Of a stretch of DNA of 64,000 bases, positions 23,827 to 32,156 are shown piece after piece. The translations under genes were made by a program, and so were the position numbers. The notes under the pieces were generated by a model, which did no database searches, was not told where the DNA came from, and saw only the letters and a list, made by a program, of their open reading frames with translations. Position 1 is the first letter of the stretch. Each line of letters begins with the position of its first letter. The stretch comes from Streptomyces violaceorubidus (GTDB lineage: Bacteria; Actinomycetota; Actinomycetes; Streptomycetales; Streptomycetaceae), in NCBI RefSeq assembly GCF_000717995.1, contig NZ_JODM01000002.1, positions 372,001 through 436,000 of the forward strand, written 5' to 3'.

Positions 23827-24533
23827 CGGCGCTTCAGGAAGAACGTACGACCGACGACCTCAGGGCACTCGCCGAGCGGGCGGGCCGCGAGCTGGAGGAC
23901 GCCACCGCGCTGGAGATCCTCCAGTGGGCGGCGAAGACGTTCGGCGACCGGTTCTGCGTGACCTCCTCCATGGAGGACGCGGTCGTCGCCCACCTCGCCT
24001 CCCGCGCCCTGCCCGGCGTGGACGTGGTGTTCCTCGACACCGGGTACCACTTCCCGGAGACCATCGGCACCCGCGACGCGGTCGAGGCCGTGATGGACGT
24101 GAACGTCATCACCCTCACCCCGCGCCGGACCGTCGCCGAGCAGGACGCCGAGTACGGCCCGCGGCTGCACGAGCGCGATCCCGACCTGTGCTGCGCGCTG
24201 CGCAAGGTGAAGCCGCTGGAGGAGGGCCTGAAGGGCTACCAGGCCTGGGCGACCGGGCTGCGCCGCGACGAGTCCGAGACGCGGGCGAACACGCCGGTCG
24301 TCGGCTGGGACGAGAAGCGGGGCAAGGTGAAGATCTCGCCCATCGCGAAGTGGTCGCAGGAAGACGTGCAGACGTACGTCACCGAGCACGGCGTCCTCAC
24401 CAACCCGCTGCTGACGGACGGCTACGCCTCCGTGGGCTGCGCGCCCTGCACCCGTCGCGTGCTGGAGGGCGAGGACGCCCGCGCCGGACGCTGGGCGGGC
24501 CGCTCCAAGACCGAGTGCGGACTGCACGGCTGA
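23823..24533 (+). CDS. cysH: APS/PAPS reductase, iron-sulfur type
   Basis: A 236-residue thiol-dependent reductase giving sulfite from adenosine phosphosulfate. The adenylyl-binding part has SSMEDAVVAHL (PP-loop-like), VVFLDTGYHFPET and ATGLRRDES. Cys123-Cys124 (DLCCALRKV) and Cys206/Cys209 (VGCAPCTR) are the four ligands of the 4Fe-4S cluster that marks APS-type reductases, and Cys232 in ECGLHG is the catalytic thiol. Thioredoxin is the expected reductant. ATG overlaps the zinc-ribbon gene stop. The presence of cysC next door leaves open whether APS, PAPS or both is the physiological substrate. Confidence 0.93.
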   Translation: MTALQEERTTDDLRALAERAGRELEDATALEILQWAAKTFGDRFCVTSSMEDAVVAHLASRALPGVDVVFLDTGYHFPETIGTRDAVEAVMDVNVITLTPRRTVAEQDAEYGPRLHERDPDLCCALRKVKPLEEGLKGYQAWATGLRRDESETRANTPVVGWDEKRGKVKISPIAKWSQEDVQTYVTEHGVLTNPLLTDGYASVGCAPCTRRVLEGEDARAGRWAGRSKTECGLHG

Positions 24534-24591
24534 CATGACGACCACCACCGGACCGGCGACCACCGGACCATCAACCTCCAGGGAGAACCAC

Positions 24592-25128
24592 GTGACGACC
24601 GGAGCCACCGTCTGGCTCACGGGGCTGCCCAGCGCCGGCAAGACCACCATCGCCCGCGAGCTGGCCGACCGCCTGCGTGAGCAGGGCCGGCGCGTCGAAC
24701 TGCTCGACGGCGACGAGATCCGCGAGTTCCTCTCGGCGGGCCTCGGCTTCGACCGGGCGGACCGGCACACCAACGTGCAGCGCATCGGCTTCGTCGCCGA
24801 ACTGCTCGCCCGCAACGGTGTGACGGCGCTGGTCCCGGTGATCGCGCCGTACGCGGACAGCCGGGAGGCGGTGCGCGACCGTCACGGGGCGAACGGCACG
24901 GCGTACGTCGAGGTGCACGTGGCCACGCCCGTCGAGGTGTGCTCGGTGCGCGACGTGAAGGGCCTGTACGCCAAGCAGGCCGCGGGTGAGCTGACGGGGC
25001 TCACCGGGGTGGACGACCCGTACGAGGAGCCCGTCGAGCCCGACCTGCGCATCGAGTCGCAGGACCAGACCGTTCAGGAGTCCGCCGCGGCGGTCCACGC
25101 CCTGCTCACCGAAAGGGGACTGGCATGA
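24592..25128 (+). CDS. cysC: Adenylylsulfate kinase
   Basis: A 178-residue P-loop kinase that phosphorylates APS to PAPS. Walker A is GLPSAGKTT near residue 10, followed by LLDGDEIREFLSAGLGFDRADRHTNVQRIG (the APS-binding DGD and FsxxDR motifs), PVIAPYADSREAVR and a VEVHVATPVEVCSVRDVKGLYAKQAAGELTGLTGVDDPYE-type lid. I chose the GTG preceded by GGGAGAA; an ATG 57 bases upstream, two bases after the cysH stop, would add a Thr-rich 19-residue extension and cannot be excluded. Stop overlaps the cysD start (ATGA). Confidence 0.92.
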   Translation: MTTGATVWLTGLPSAGKTTIARELADRLREQGRRVELLDGDEIREFLSAGLGFDRADRHTNVQRIGFVAELLARNGVTALVPVIAPYADSREAVRDRHGANGTAYVEVHVATPVEVCSVRDVKGLYAKQAAGELTGLTGVDDPYEEPVEPDLRIESQDQTVQESAAAVHALLTERGLA

Positions 25129-26063
25129 CGACGACCGCCGAAGCGGCGCGGGAGGGTACGGCGGGCCCGTACGCCCTCTCCCACCTCGACGCCCTCGAAT
25201 CGGAAGCCGTGCACATCTTCCGCGAGGTGGCGGGCGAGTTCGAGCGGCCGGTGATCCTCTTCTCCGGCGGCAAGGACTCGATCCTGATGCTGCACCTGGC
25301 GCTGAAGGCCTTCGCCCCGGCGGCCGTGCCGTTCTCCCTGCTGCACGTGGACACCGGGCACAACTTCCCCGAGGTGCTCGACTACCGCGACCGCACGGTC
25401 GAGCGGCACGGGCTGCGCCTGCACGTCGCCTCCGTGCAGGACTACATCGACCGGGGGGTGCTCAAGGAGCGCCCGGACGGCACCCGCAACCCCCTCCAGA
25501 CGCTGCCGCTGACCGAGAAGATCCAGGCGCAGAGGTTCGACGCGGTCTTCGGCGGCGGACGCCGCGACGAGGAGAAGGCCCGCGCCAAGGAGCGGGTGTT
25601 CTCGCTGCGGGACGAGTTCTCCCAGTGGGACCCGCGCCGCCAGCGCCCCGAGCTGTGGAACCTGTACAACGGCCGGCACGCCCCCGGCGAGCACGTGCGC
25701 GTCTTCCCGCTCTCCAACTGGACCGAGCTGGACGTGTGGCAGTACATCGCCCGCGAGGGCATCGAGCTGCCGCAGATCTACTACGCCCACGAGCGCGAGG
25801 TCTTCGCCCGCTCCGGCATGTGGCTGACGGCCGGTGAGTGGGGCGGCCCGAAGGACGGCGAGACCATCGAGAAGCGGCGGGTCCGCTACCGCACCGTCGG
25901 CGACATGTCCTGCACCGGCGCCGTGGACTCCGACGCCGACAGCATCGAGAAGGTCATCGCCGAGATCGCGGTCACCCGGCTCACCGAACGCGGCGCCACC
26001 CGCGCCGACGACAAGATGTCCGAGGCCGCGATGGAAGACCGCAAGCGCGAGGGGTACTTCTAG
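25125..26063 (+). CDS. cysD: Sulfate adenylyltransferase subunit 2
   Basis: A 312-residue ATP-pyrophosphatase subunit that adenylates sulfate to APS. The PP-loop is SGGKDSILMLHLALKAF near residue 48, followed by HVDTGHNFPEVLDYRD, FGGGRRDEEKARAKERVFSLRDEF and FPLSNWTELDVWQYI, with the C-terminal RYRTVGDMSCTGAV and MEDRKREGYF typical of CysD. It works as a heterodimer with CysN, whose GTP hydrolysis drives the unfavourable reaction. It overlaps cysC by four bases and is three bases from cysN. Intact and of family length. Confidence 0.95.
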   Translation: MTTTAEAAREGTAGPYALSHLDALESEAVHIFREVAGEFERPVILFSGGKDSILMLHLALKAFAPAAVPFSLLHVDTGHNFPEVLDYRDRTVERHGLRLHVASVQDYIDRGVLKERPDGTRNPLQTLPLTEKIQAQRFDAVFGGGRRDEEKARAKERVFSLRDEFSQWDPRRQRPELWNLYNGRHAPGEHVRVFPLSNWTELDVWQYIAREGIELPQIYYAHEREVFARSGMWLTAGEWGGPKDGETIEKRRVRYRTVGDMSCTGAVDSDADSIEKVIAEIAVTRLTERGATRADDKMSEAAMEDRKREGYF

Positions 26064-26065
26064 AC

Positions 26066-27421
26066 ATGACCAGCACCACTGAACCCGTCGAGCCGCTGTC
26101 GGTCTGGCAGCTGTCGGAGACGACCCTGCTGCGGTTCGCCACCGCGGGCTCGGTCGACGACGGCAAGTCCACGCTGGTCGGCCGTCTCCTGCACGACTCC
26201 AAGTCGGTCCTCACCGACCAGTTGGAGGCCGTCGAGCGCGCCTCCGCGAGCCGCGGCCAGGACGCCCCGGACCTCGCGCTGCTCACCGACGGCCTCCGGG
26301 CCGAGCGCGAGCAGGGCATCACCATCGACGTGGCCTACCGCTACTTCGCCACCCCGCGCCGCCGGTTCATCCTGGCCGACACCCCCGGGCACGTGCAGTA
26401 CACGCGGAACATGGTCACCGGCGCCTCGACGGCCGAGCTGACGGTGATCCTGGTCGACGCCCGCAACGGCGTCGTCGAGCAGACCCGCCGGCACGCCGCG
26501 ATCGCCGCCCTGCTGCGCGTCCCGCACGTCGTCCTCGCCGTCAACAAGATGGACCTGGTCGACTACAAGGAGTCCGTGTTCGCCGCGATCGCCGAGGAGT
26601 TCACGGCGTACGCCACCGAGCTGGGCGTCCCGGAGGTCACCTCGATCCCGATCTCGGCGCTCGAGGGCGACAACGTGGTGGACGCCTCCGCGGTGATGGA
26701 CTGGTACGGCGGGCCCACGGTGCTCGAACACCTGGAGACCGTCCCGGTCAGCCACGACCTGGCGCACTGCCACGCCCGGCTGCCCGTGCAGTACGTGATC
26801 CGGCCGCAGACCGCCGAGCACCCCGACTACCGCGGTTACGCGGGCCAGATCGCCGCCGGCACCTTCCGGGTGGGCGACGAGGTCACCGTGCTGCCCTCGG
26901 GCCGCACCTCGAAGGTGTCCGGGATCGACCTGCTCGGCGAGCCGGTCGACGCCGCCTGGACGCCGCAGTCGGTGACGCTGCTGCTGGAGGACGACATAGA
27001 CGTCTCCCGCGGCGACCTGATCGTGCCCCGCGAGGACGCCCCGGCCACCAGCCAGGACGTCGAGGCCACCGTCTGCCACGTCGCCGACGCGCCGCTCGTC
27101 GTGGGCCACCGGGTCCTGCTCAAGCACGGCACCCGCACCGTCAAGGCGATCGTCAAGGACATCCCGGCCCGGCTCACGCTGGACGACCTGTCGCTGCACC
27201 CGCACCCCGGGCAGCTCGTCGCCAACGACATCGGCCGCGTGAAGATACGCACCGCCGAGCCGCTGCCCGCCGACTCCTACGCCGACTCGCGGCGCACGGG
27301 CTCGTTCATCCTGATCGACCCCAGCGACGGCACCACGCTCACCGCCGGCATGGTCGGCGAGTCCTTCGCCGCACCGGAACCGGTCAGGGACGCGGCCGAC
27401 GACGACGGGTGGGACTTCTGA
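26066..27421 (+). CDS. cysN: Sulfate adenylyltransferase subunit 1 (GTPase)
   Basis: A 451-residue translation-factor-like GTPase. G1 is AGSVDDGKSTLVGRLL, the switch segment is REQGITIDVAYRYF, G3 is DTPGHVQYTRNM, G4 is NKMD and G5 is ISALEGDNV. Elongation-factor-type beta-barrel domains follow (VQYVIRPQ, GYAGQIAAGTFRVGDEVTVLPSG, SFILIDPSDGTTLTAGMVG). There is no fused CysC domain, in keeping with the separate kinase gene. With CysD it activates sulfate using ATP and GTP. Operon position and motifs make the call secure. Confidence 0.95.
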   Translation: MTSTTEPVEPLSVWQLSETTLLRFATAGSVDDGKSTLVGRLLHDSKSVLTDQLEAVERASASRGQDAPDLALLTDGLRAEREQGITIDVAYRYFATPRRRFILADTPGHVQYTRNMVTGASTAELTVILVDARNGVVEQTRRHAAIAALLRVPHVVLAVNKMDLVDYKESVFAAIAEEFTAYATELGVPEVTSIPISALEGDNVVDASAVMDWYGGPTVLEHLETVPVSHDLAHCHARLPVQYVIRPQTAEHPDYRGYAGQIAAGTFRVGDEVTVLPSGRTSKVSGIDLLGEPVDAAWTPQSVTLLLEDDIDVSRGDLIVPREDAPATSQDVEATVCHVADAPLVVGHRVLLKHGTRTVKAIVKDIPARLTLDDLSLHPHPGQLVANDIGRVKIRTAEPLPADSYADSRRTGSFILIDPSDGTTLTAGMVGESFAAPEPVRDAADDDGWDF

Positions 27422-27423
27422 GC

Positions 27424-27528
27424 ATGAGCTCCCCCGACTTCTACTCCACGTTCGCCAAGGAGGGCGGCCGCGTCGGCAGCGGTGCCCTCGGCAGCGGGCA
27501 GGGCGGAGTGGCGCGATGTGCGCGCTGA
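27424..27528 (+). CDS. Possible 34-residue peptide gene after cysN
   Basis: An ATG two bases after the cysN stop opens a 34-codon frame (MSSPDFYSTFAKEGG then Gly/Ser-rich) ending in CAR. A second short frame of 27 codons, beginning MCALTYAHCSRA at 27516, follows. Neither has a clear independent ribosome site; the first could be translated by termination-reinitiation. These may be chance frames in the 230-base gap before the ABC-importer genes, or leader peptides. Low confidence. Confidence 0.25.
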   Translation: MSSPDFYSTFAKEGGRVGSGALGSGQGGVARCAR

Positions 27529-27654
27529 CGTACGCGCACTGCTCGCGCGCCCTCACCCCCCACAGCCGAAGACCTGCCGACCTCCCGGCCACGACCTGAG
27601 ACATCGGACCAACCGACAGGCGTGAGAGCCGGGCCAACGAGAGGAACACCTCCC

Positions 27655-28758
27655 GTGCCTGCCACCACCGCCCTGCGCCGCACCCTGGCGGTCATAGCCG
27701 CCCTTCCCCTGCTCACCCTGGCCGCCTGCGGATACGGCTCCGAGGCGAAGGACGACGACACCGCGAAGGTGGCCGACGGCGCCGAGAAGATCGACGGTCT
27801 CGACTCCGTCCGGATCGGCTACTTCGGCAACATCACCCACGCCACGGCGCTGGTCGCCAACCAGAAGGGCTTCTTCCAGAAGTCACTGGGCGCCACCGAG
27901 GCCAAGTACGCGGTCTTCAACGCGGGCCCGTCCGAGATCGAGGCGCTGAACTCCGGCTCCATCGACATCGGCTGGATCGGCCCCTCGCCCTCGATCAACG
28001 GCTACACCAAGTCCGACGGCAAGAACCTGCGCATCATCGGCGGTTCGGCCTCGGGCGGCGTGAAGCTCGTGGTGAACCCGGACAAGATCAAGTCCCTGAA
28101 GGACGTCAAGGGCAAGCGGATCGCCACCCCGCAGCTGGGCAACACGCAGGACGTGGCGTTCCTCAACTGGATCGCCGAGCAGGGCTGGAAGGTCGACGCC
28201 CAGAGCGGCAAGGGCGACGTGACGGTCGTCCGCAGCGACAACAAGGTCACCCCGGACGCCTACAGGTCCGGCTCCCTGGACGGCGCCTGGGTGCCCGAGC
28301 CCACCGCCTCCAAGCTGGTCGCCGAGGGCGGCAAGGTGCTCCTGGACGAGTCGACGCTGTGGCCCGACAAGAAGTTCGTGATCACGAACATCATCGTGTC
28401 GCAGAAGTTCCTCAAGGAGCACCCGAAGGCCGTGGAGGCGGTGCTCAAGGCGTCGGTGGACACCAACGAGTGGATCACGGCCCACCCGGACGAGGCGAAG
28501 GCCGCGGCGAACGCCCAGCTGAAGAAGGACTCCGGCAAGGCGCTGCCCGCCGACGTGCTGGACCCGGCCTGGGAGTCGATCAAGCTGACCGACGACCCGC
28601 TGGCCTCCACCCTCGACGCCCAGGCGGAGCACGCCGTGAAGGCCGGTCTGCTGGACGAGCCCGACCTGAAGGGCATCTACGACCTCACGCTGCTCAACAA
28701 GGTCCTCAAGGCCAAGGGCAGGCCCGCGGTCGACGACGCCGGTCTCGGCGTCGAGTAA
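27655..28758 (+). CDS. Lipoprotein substrate-binding protein of a sulfonate/sulfate-type ABC importer
   Basis: A 367-residue SsuA/TauA-like (NMT1) binding protein. The signal peptide ends in the lipobox LAAC near residue 22-25, so the mature protein is membrane-anchored outside the cell. The binding domain shows VRIGYFGNITHATALVANQKGFF, FNAGPSEIEALNSGSIDIGWIGPSPSI, SLKDVKGKRIATPQLGNTQDVAFLNWI and GAWVPEPTASKLV. Ligand: aliphatic sulfonate, taurine or sulfate; the position in the sulfate operon with no SsuD monooxygenase nearby makes sulfate or a sulfate-ester anion plausible (inference). GTG start with GAGAGGAA nine bases upstream. Confidence 0.9.
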   Translation: MPATTALRRTLAVIAALPLLTLAACGYGSEAKDDDTAKVADGAEKIDGLDSVRIGYFGNITHATALVANQKGFFQKSLGATEAKYAVFNAGPSEIEALNSGSIDIGWIGPSPSINGYTKSDGKNLRIIGGSASGGVKLVVNPDKIKSLKDVKGKRIATPQLGNTQDVAFLNWIAEQGWKVDAQSGKGDVTVVRSDNKVTPDAYRSGSLDGAWVPEPTASKLVAEGGKVLLDESTLWPDKKFVITNIIVSQKFLKEHPKAVEAVLKASVDTNEWITAHPDEAKAAANAQLKKDSGKALPADVLDPAWESIKLTDDPLASTLDAQAEHAVKAGLLDEPDLKGIYDLTLLNKVLKAKGRPAVDDAGLGVE

Positions 28759-28790
28759 GCCCGGATCCGACCACCCAGGAGGTGACGACC

Positions 28791-29585
28791 ATGGCCACGA
28801 CCACGACCCTCGCCAAGGCCGCCGACGGCACCGAACCGGCCGCGTACGCCGCCCGGATCGAGCACGTCTCGAAGTCCTTCGCGGGCCCCGCCGGGCAGCA
28901 GCTCGTCCTGGACGACATCACCCTCGATGTCGCTCCCGGCGAGTTCGTCACCCTCCTGGGCGCCTCCGGCTGCGGCAAGTCCACGCTGCTGAACCTGGTG
29001 GCGGGGCTGGACAGGCCCAGCGCCGGCGGCATCAGCACGGACGGGCGGCCGGCCCTGATGTTCCAGGAACACGCCCTGTTCCCGTGGCTGACCGCGGGCA
29101 AGAACATCGAACTCGCCCTCAGGCTGCGGGGCGTGCCCAAGGCCGAGCGCCGCGACAAGGCGGAGGAGCTGCTCGGGCTCGTCCGTCTGAAGGGCGCGTA
29201 CGGCAAGCGGGTGCACGAGCTGTCGGGCGGTATGCGTCAGCGGGTCGCGCTGGCCCGGGCGCTCGCCCAGGAGAGCAAGCTGCTGCTGATGGACGAGCCG
29301 TTCGCGGCGCTGGACGCCATCACGCGGGACGTGCTGCACGACGAGCTGACCCGCATCTGGCGCGAGACGAAGCTGTCCGTGCTGTTCGTGACGCACAACG
29401 TCCGCGAGGCCGTGCGACTGGCCGAGCGGGTGGTGCTGCTGTCCTCGCGCCCCGGGCGCGTGGCGCGCGAGTGGACGGTCGGCATCCCGCAGCCGCGCCG
29501 CATCGAGGACACCGCCGTGGCGGAGCTGTCCGTCGAGATCACCGAGGAACTGCGTGGGGAGATCCGCCGACATGGCCAGCACTGA
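28791..29585 (+). CDS. ABC-importer ATPase (SsuB/TauB type)
   Basis: A 264-residue ATP-binding subunit. Walker A is GASGCGKSTLLNLVAGL, the Q-loop is FQEHALFPWLT, the signature is LSGGMRQRVALARAL and Walker B with the D-loop is LLLMDEPFAALDAIT, with H-loop FVTHNVREAVRLA. It energises the importer encoded with the flanking binding protein and permease. A textbook AGGAGGTGA ribosome site precedes the ATG, suggesting independent strong translation. The 3' end overlaps the permease start by 14 bases. Confidence 0.93.
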   Translation: MATTTTLAKAADGTEPAAYAARIEHVSKSFAGPAGQQLVLDDITLDVAPGEFVTLLGASGCGKSTLLNLVAGLDRPSAGGISTDGRPALMFQEHALFPWLTAGKNIELALRLRGVPKAERRDKAEELLGLVRLKGAYGKRVHELSGGMRQRVALARALAQESKLLLMDEPFAALDAITRDVLHDELTRIWRETKLSVLFVTHNVREAVRLAERVVLLSSRPGRVAREWTVGIPQPRRIEDTAVAELSVEITEELRGEIRRHGQH

Positions 29586-30492
29586 CACGACCGACACGAC
29601 GCGTCCCGCCGGGGACCGGGCCGCCAAGGACGGCGGCGACCTCGCCGGTCTGGAGGCGGGCCTGGACGCACTGGAGTCGGTGCAGCAGGGACGCACACCG
29701 CTGCGCCAGACCCTGGTCGAGAAGGTCCTGCCGCCCACCGTCGCGGTTCTGCTGGTCCTCGCGGTGTGGCAGGCCCTGGTCTCCTTCGAGATCGTCGACG
29801 ACCCGAGCAAGCTGCCCGCCCCGTCCGACGTGTGGGACGTGCTCCAGCAGTCCTGGCTCCAGGGCGAACTGCTCGGCTACATCTGGACCAGCGTCTCGCG
29901 CGGCCTGCTCGGCTTCTGCTTCGCGCTGCTCATCGGCACCCCGCTGGGGCTGCTGGTGGCGCGGGTGAAGTTCGTGCGCGCGGCGATCGGCCCGATCCTG
30001 TCCGGCCTCCAGTCGCTGCCGTCGGTGGCCTGGGTGCCGCCTGCCGTGATCTGGCTGGGCCTGAACAACTCGATGATGTACGCCGTCATCCTGCTCGGCG
30101 CGGTGCCCTCCATCGCCAACGGCCTGGTGTCCGGCGTCGACCAGGTCCCCCCGCTCTTCCTGCGCGCGGGCCGCACGCTGGGCGCCACGGGGCTCAAGGG
30201 CACCTGGCACATCGTGCTGCCGGCCGCGCTGCCCGGCTACGTCGCCGGTCTCAAGCAGGGCTGGGCGTTCTCCTGGCGCTCCCTGATGGCCGCCGAGATC
30301 ATCGCCTCCTTCCCCGACCTCGGGGTGGGTCTCGGTCAGTTGCTGGAGAACGGCCGCAACGCCAGCGACATGGCCATGGTCTTCGAGGCCATCCTGCTGA
30401 TCCTGGTCGTCGGCATCGCCATCGACCTGCTGATCTTCAGCCCGCTGGAGCGGTGGGTGCTGCGCAGCCGCGGTCTGCTGGTGAAGGGCTGA
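29572..30492 (+). CDS. ABC-importer permease (SsuC/TauC type)
   Basis: A 306-residue membrane subunit. A 45-residue hydrophilic start precedes six helices (TVAVLLVLAVWQALVSF, GLLGFCFALLIGTPLGLLVAR, and so on to ILLILVVGIAIDLLIF). The cytoplasmic EAA-like loop is RTLGATGLKGTWHIVLPAALPGYVAG, the contact with the ATPase. It overlaps the ATPase gene by 14 bases and lies eight bases before the sirohydrochlorin chelatase gene, so transport and siroheme supply are made from one transcript. Completes the three-part importer. Confidence 0.92.
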   Translation: MASTDTTDTTRPAGDRAAKDGGDLAGLEAGLDALESVQQGRTPLRQTLVEKVLPPTVAVLLVLAVWQALVSFEIVDDPSKLPAPSDVWDVLQQSWLQGELLGYIWTSVSRGLLGFCFALLIGTPLGLLVARVKFVRAAIGPILSGLQSLPSVAWVPPAVIWLGLNNSMMYAVILLGAVPSIANGLVSGVDQVPPLFLRAGRTLGATGLKGTWHIVLPAALPGYVAGLKQGWAFSWRSLMAAEIIASFPDLGVGLGQLLENGRNASDMAMVFEAILLILVVGIAIDLLIFSPLERWVLRSRGLLVKG

Positions 30493-30500
30493 GGTACGCC

Positions 30501-31247
30501 ATGTCCACGCCGGTCCGCCCCGTCCTCCTGGTCGTCGCCCACGGCAGCCGCGACCCGCGGCACGCCGCGACCGTGCACGCCCTGGTCCGCCGGGTCAGGG
30601 CGGTGCGCCCGGACGTACGAGTGGAGACGGGCTTCCTCGACTTCAACGTGCCCTCGGTGCGGGGGGTCCTGGAGTCCCTGGAGACGGAGGGCGTGCGGGA
30701 CGTGGTGGCCCTCCCGCTGCTGCTGACCCGCGCCTTCCACGCCAAGGCGGACATCCCCGCGGTGCTCGCGGCGGCGCCGCCGCGCCTGAGGATCCGGCAG
30801 GCCGAGGTGCTCGGCCCCTCGCCGCTGCTGCTGTCGGCGCTGGAGCGGCGTTTGTACGAGGCGGGCCTGACGCCCGCCGACAAGTCCTCGACCGGGGTCG
30901 TGCTGGCCTCGGCGGGGTCCTCCGACCCGGAGGCGATCGCAGTGATCGCTGACATCGCGCGGGAGTGGCGGCACACCGGTTGGTGCGCCGTGCGGCCTGC
31001 GTTCGCCTCCGCATCCCTGCCGCGCACCGAGGACGCGGTGCGGCAGCTGCGCGAGCTGGGCTGTGCGCGCGTCGCCGTCGCCCCGTACGTCCTGGCGCCC
31101 GGGTTCCTGCCGGACCGTATCGCGCGCGGCGCGGCCGGCGCGGACGTGCTGGCGGACGTGCTGGGCCCCGCGCCGGAGGTGGCGCGGGTCCTGCTGGAGC
31201 GGTACGACGCGGCGCGGCTGCCGGTGGCACTGGCGGTCGGGGCCTGA
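30501..31247 (+). CDS. sirB: Sirohydrochlorin chelatase (CbiX/SirB type)
   Basis: A 248-residue two-repeat chelatase that inserts Fe(II) into sirohydrochlorin to form siroheme, the cofactor of the sulfite reductase encoded at the head of this gene run. The first repeat has LVVAHGSRDPRHAATVHALV (metal-binding His) and PLLLTRAFHAKADIPAVL. The second has VLASAGSSDPEAIAVI and VAPYVLAPGFLPDRI, in which the catalytic His is not retained, as in many two-domain forms. Last gene of the sulfate cluster. The next gene is convergent. Confidence 0.9.
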   Translation: MSTPVRPVLLVVAHGSRDPRHAATVHALVRRVRAVRPDVRVETGFLDFNVPSVRGVLESLETEGVRDVVALPLLLTRAFHAKADIPAVLAAAPPRLRIRQAEVLGPSPLLLSALERRLYEAGLTPADKSSTGVVLASAGSSDPEAIAVIADIAREWRHTGWCAVRPAFASASLPRTEDAVRQLRELGCARVAVAPYVLAPGFLPDRIARGAAGADVLADVLGPAPEVARVLLERYDAARLPVALAVGA

Positions 31248-31273
31248 GAGGTCGACAACCCGTCAGGGGACCG

Positions 31274-31822
31274 TCAGGGGCCCGTCAGTTCCACGAGTTT
31301 GGTGACCGTGTTCCAGTTGCGGCTGGTGGCGATCAGCCCCTTGTTGACGCGGGGCCTGCCGAGGGCTTCGGCGAGCTTGGAGCGGCCCAGCCCGTCCGGT
31401 GCGTAGAGGTACAGGGCGCGGTCGCCGAGGCGGAACTCCTCGGGGTGGAAGGCCGGTGCGTCGATCGCCGCGAAGCGGTCCGCGTCGACGGGGGCGGAGA
31501 AGTAGGTGACGTGCAGCTGCCTGGCCTCCAGCTCGGCCGCCGGGAAGGGGCACGCCTCGACGATCCCCTTCAGGTAGGCGTGGTCGCGCACGATCACGTC
31601 CACCGGGAAGCCGAACCGCTTCTCGATCGCCGCCGCCAGCTCCGCGGCCAGGGAGTCCTCGTCGCCGTGGGCGGAGGCGAAGACGGCCTGGCCGCTCTGC
31701 AGATGGGTGCGTACGGCGTCATGGCCGAGGGAGGTCAGCAGCGCGCGCAGGTCGGCCATCGGGACCTTCCTGCTGCCCCCCACGTTGATCCCGCGCAGCA
31801 GCGCCGCGTACATCGTCGTCAT
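31274..31822 (-). CDS. DUF1697-family protein
   Basis: A 182-residue protein with the full DUF1697 pattern: YAALLRGINVGGSRKVPMADLRALLTSLG at the start, VRTHLQSGQAVFAS, RFGFPVDVIVRDHAYLKGIVEACPF, and the end PRVNKGLIATSRNWNTVTKLVEL. Function is unknown; the fold is a small alpha/beta domain pair. The ATG at 31822 fits the family start exactly. Convergent with the chelatase gene; the intergenic 25 bases and the gene's end contain CGTCAGGGG repeats (31271-31288). Confidence 0.88.
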   Translation of the reverse strand: MTTMYAALLRGINVGGSRKVPMADLRALLTSLGHDAVRTHLQSGQAVFASAHGDEDSLAAELAAAIEKRFGFPVDVIVRDHAYLKGIVEACPFPAAELEARQLHVTYFSAPVDADRFAAIDAPAFHPEEFRLGDRALYLYAPDGLGRSKLAEALGRPRVNKGLIATSRNWNTVTKLVELTGP

Positions 31823-31841
31823 CGGCACACCATAGAACGGC

Positions 31842-32024
31842 CGTCGGCCGCTGTTCCCCTTCGTGATCCTGTTCGGCCTGTCGACGGACCACCACGTGTT
31901 CGTGGTCTCCCGGATCCGCGAGGCGCGGCGGCGCGGTCGCTCCGGGCGGGACGCGATCCGGCACGGGGAGGTCACCAGGGCGGGAGTCGTCACCAGCGCC
32001 GCGGTCATGACGGTCGCGTCGCCG
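31842..32024 (+). pseudogene. Fragment of an MMPL/RND-family exporter gene
   Basis: About 58 codons read RRPLFPFVILFGLSTDHHVFVV, SRIREARRRGRSGRDAIRHGE and TRAGVVTSAAVMTVAS, the well-conserved helix-and-loop around the GLSxDYxVF motif of MMPL lipid/drug exporters. Complete genes run to about 700 codons; here nothing before or after belongs to the family, and no ribosome site exists. The Tyr of GLSMDYHVF has become His. A gene remnant between the DUF1697 gene and the macrolide-resistance genes, suggesting past deletion at this junction. Confidence 0.8.
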
Positions 32025-32054
32025 GAGCGGGACGGCGAGCGCGGACAGCGAGGA

Positions 32055-32079
32055 GAGCCGGTCGGTGTCCGACCGGCTC
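32055..32079. repeat. 11-base inverted repeat downstream of mgt
   Basis: GAGCCGGTCGG-TGT-CCGACCGGCTC forms a tight perfect hairpin with a three-base loop. It lies just after the MMPL remnant and beyond the main mgt hairpin, so it may be the old terminator of the lost exporter gene or a second terminator for mgt. Confidence 0.55.
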
Positions 32080-32098
32080 CGGCCGGAACGCCACCATC

Positions 32099-32143
32099 GC
32101 CGAAGGGCCCGTCGGTTCCGGGGGAATCGACGGGCCCTTCGGC
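32099..32143. terminator. Strong bidirectional hairpin after mgt
   Basis: Perfect 16-base arms (GCCGAAGGGCCCGTCG / CGACGGGCCCTTCGGC) around a 13-base loop, ending 13 bases from the mgt stop codon. No poly-T follows, but stem length and location support termination of the lrm-mgt transcript and of anything entering from the left. Confidence 0.8.
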
Positions 32144-32156
32144 GTACTGTGCCGGG

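Noticed and set aside
24535-24591. Longer start for cysC
   Set aside because: The ATG right after cysH lacks a ribosome site and would add a Thr-rich extension unlike the family; the GTG with GGGAGAA was preferred, though not proven.
27516-27599. 27-codon frame MCALTYAHCS as a cysteine-sensing leader peptide for the ABC importer
   Set aside because: Only two scattered Cys codons, no ribosome site, no attenuator hairpin recognised; left as a remark only.
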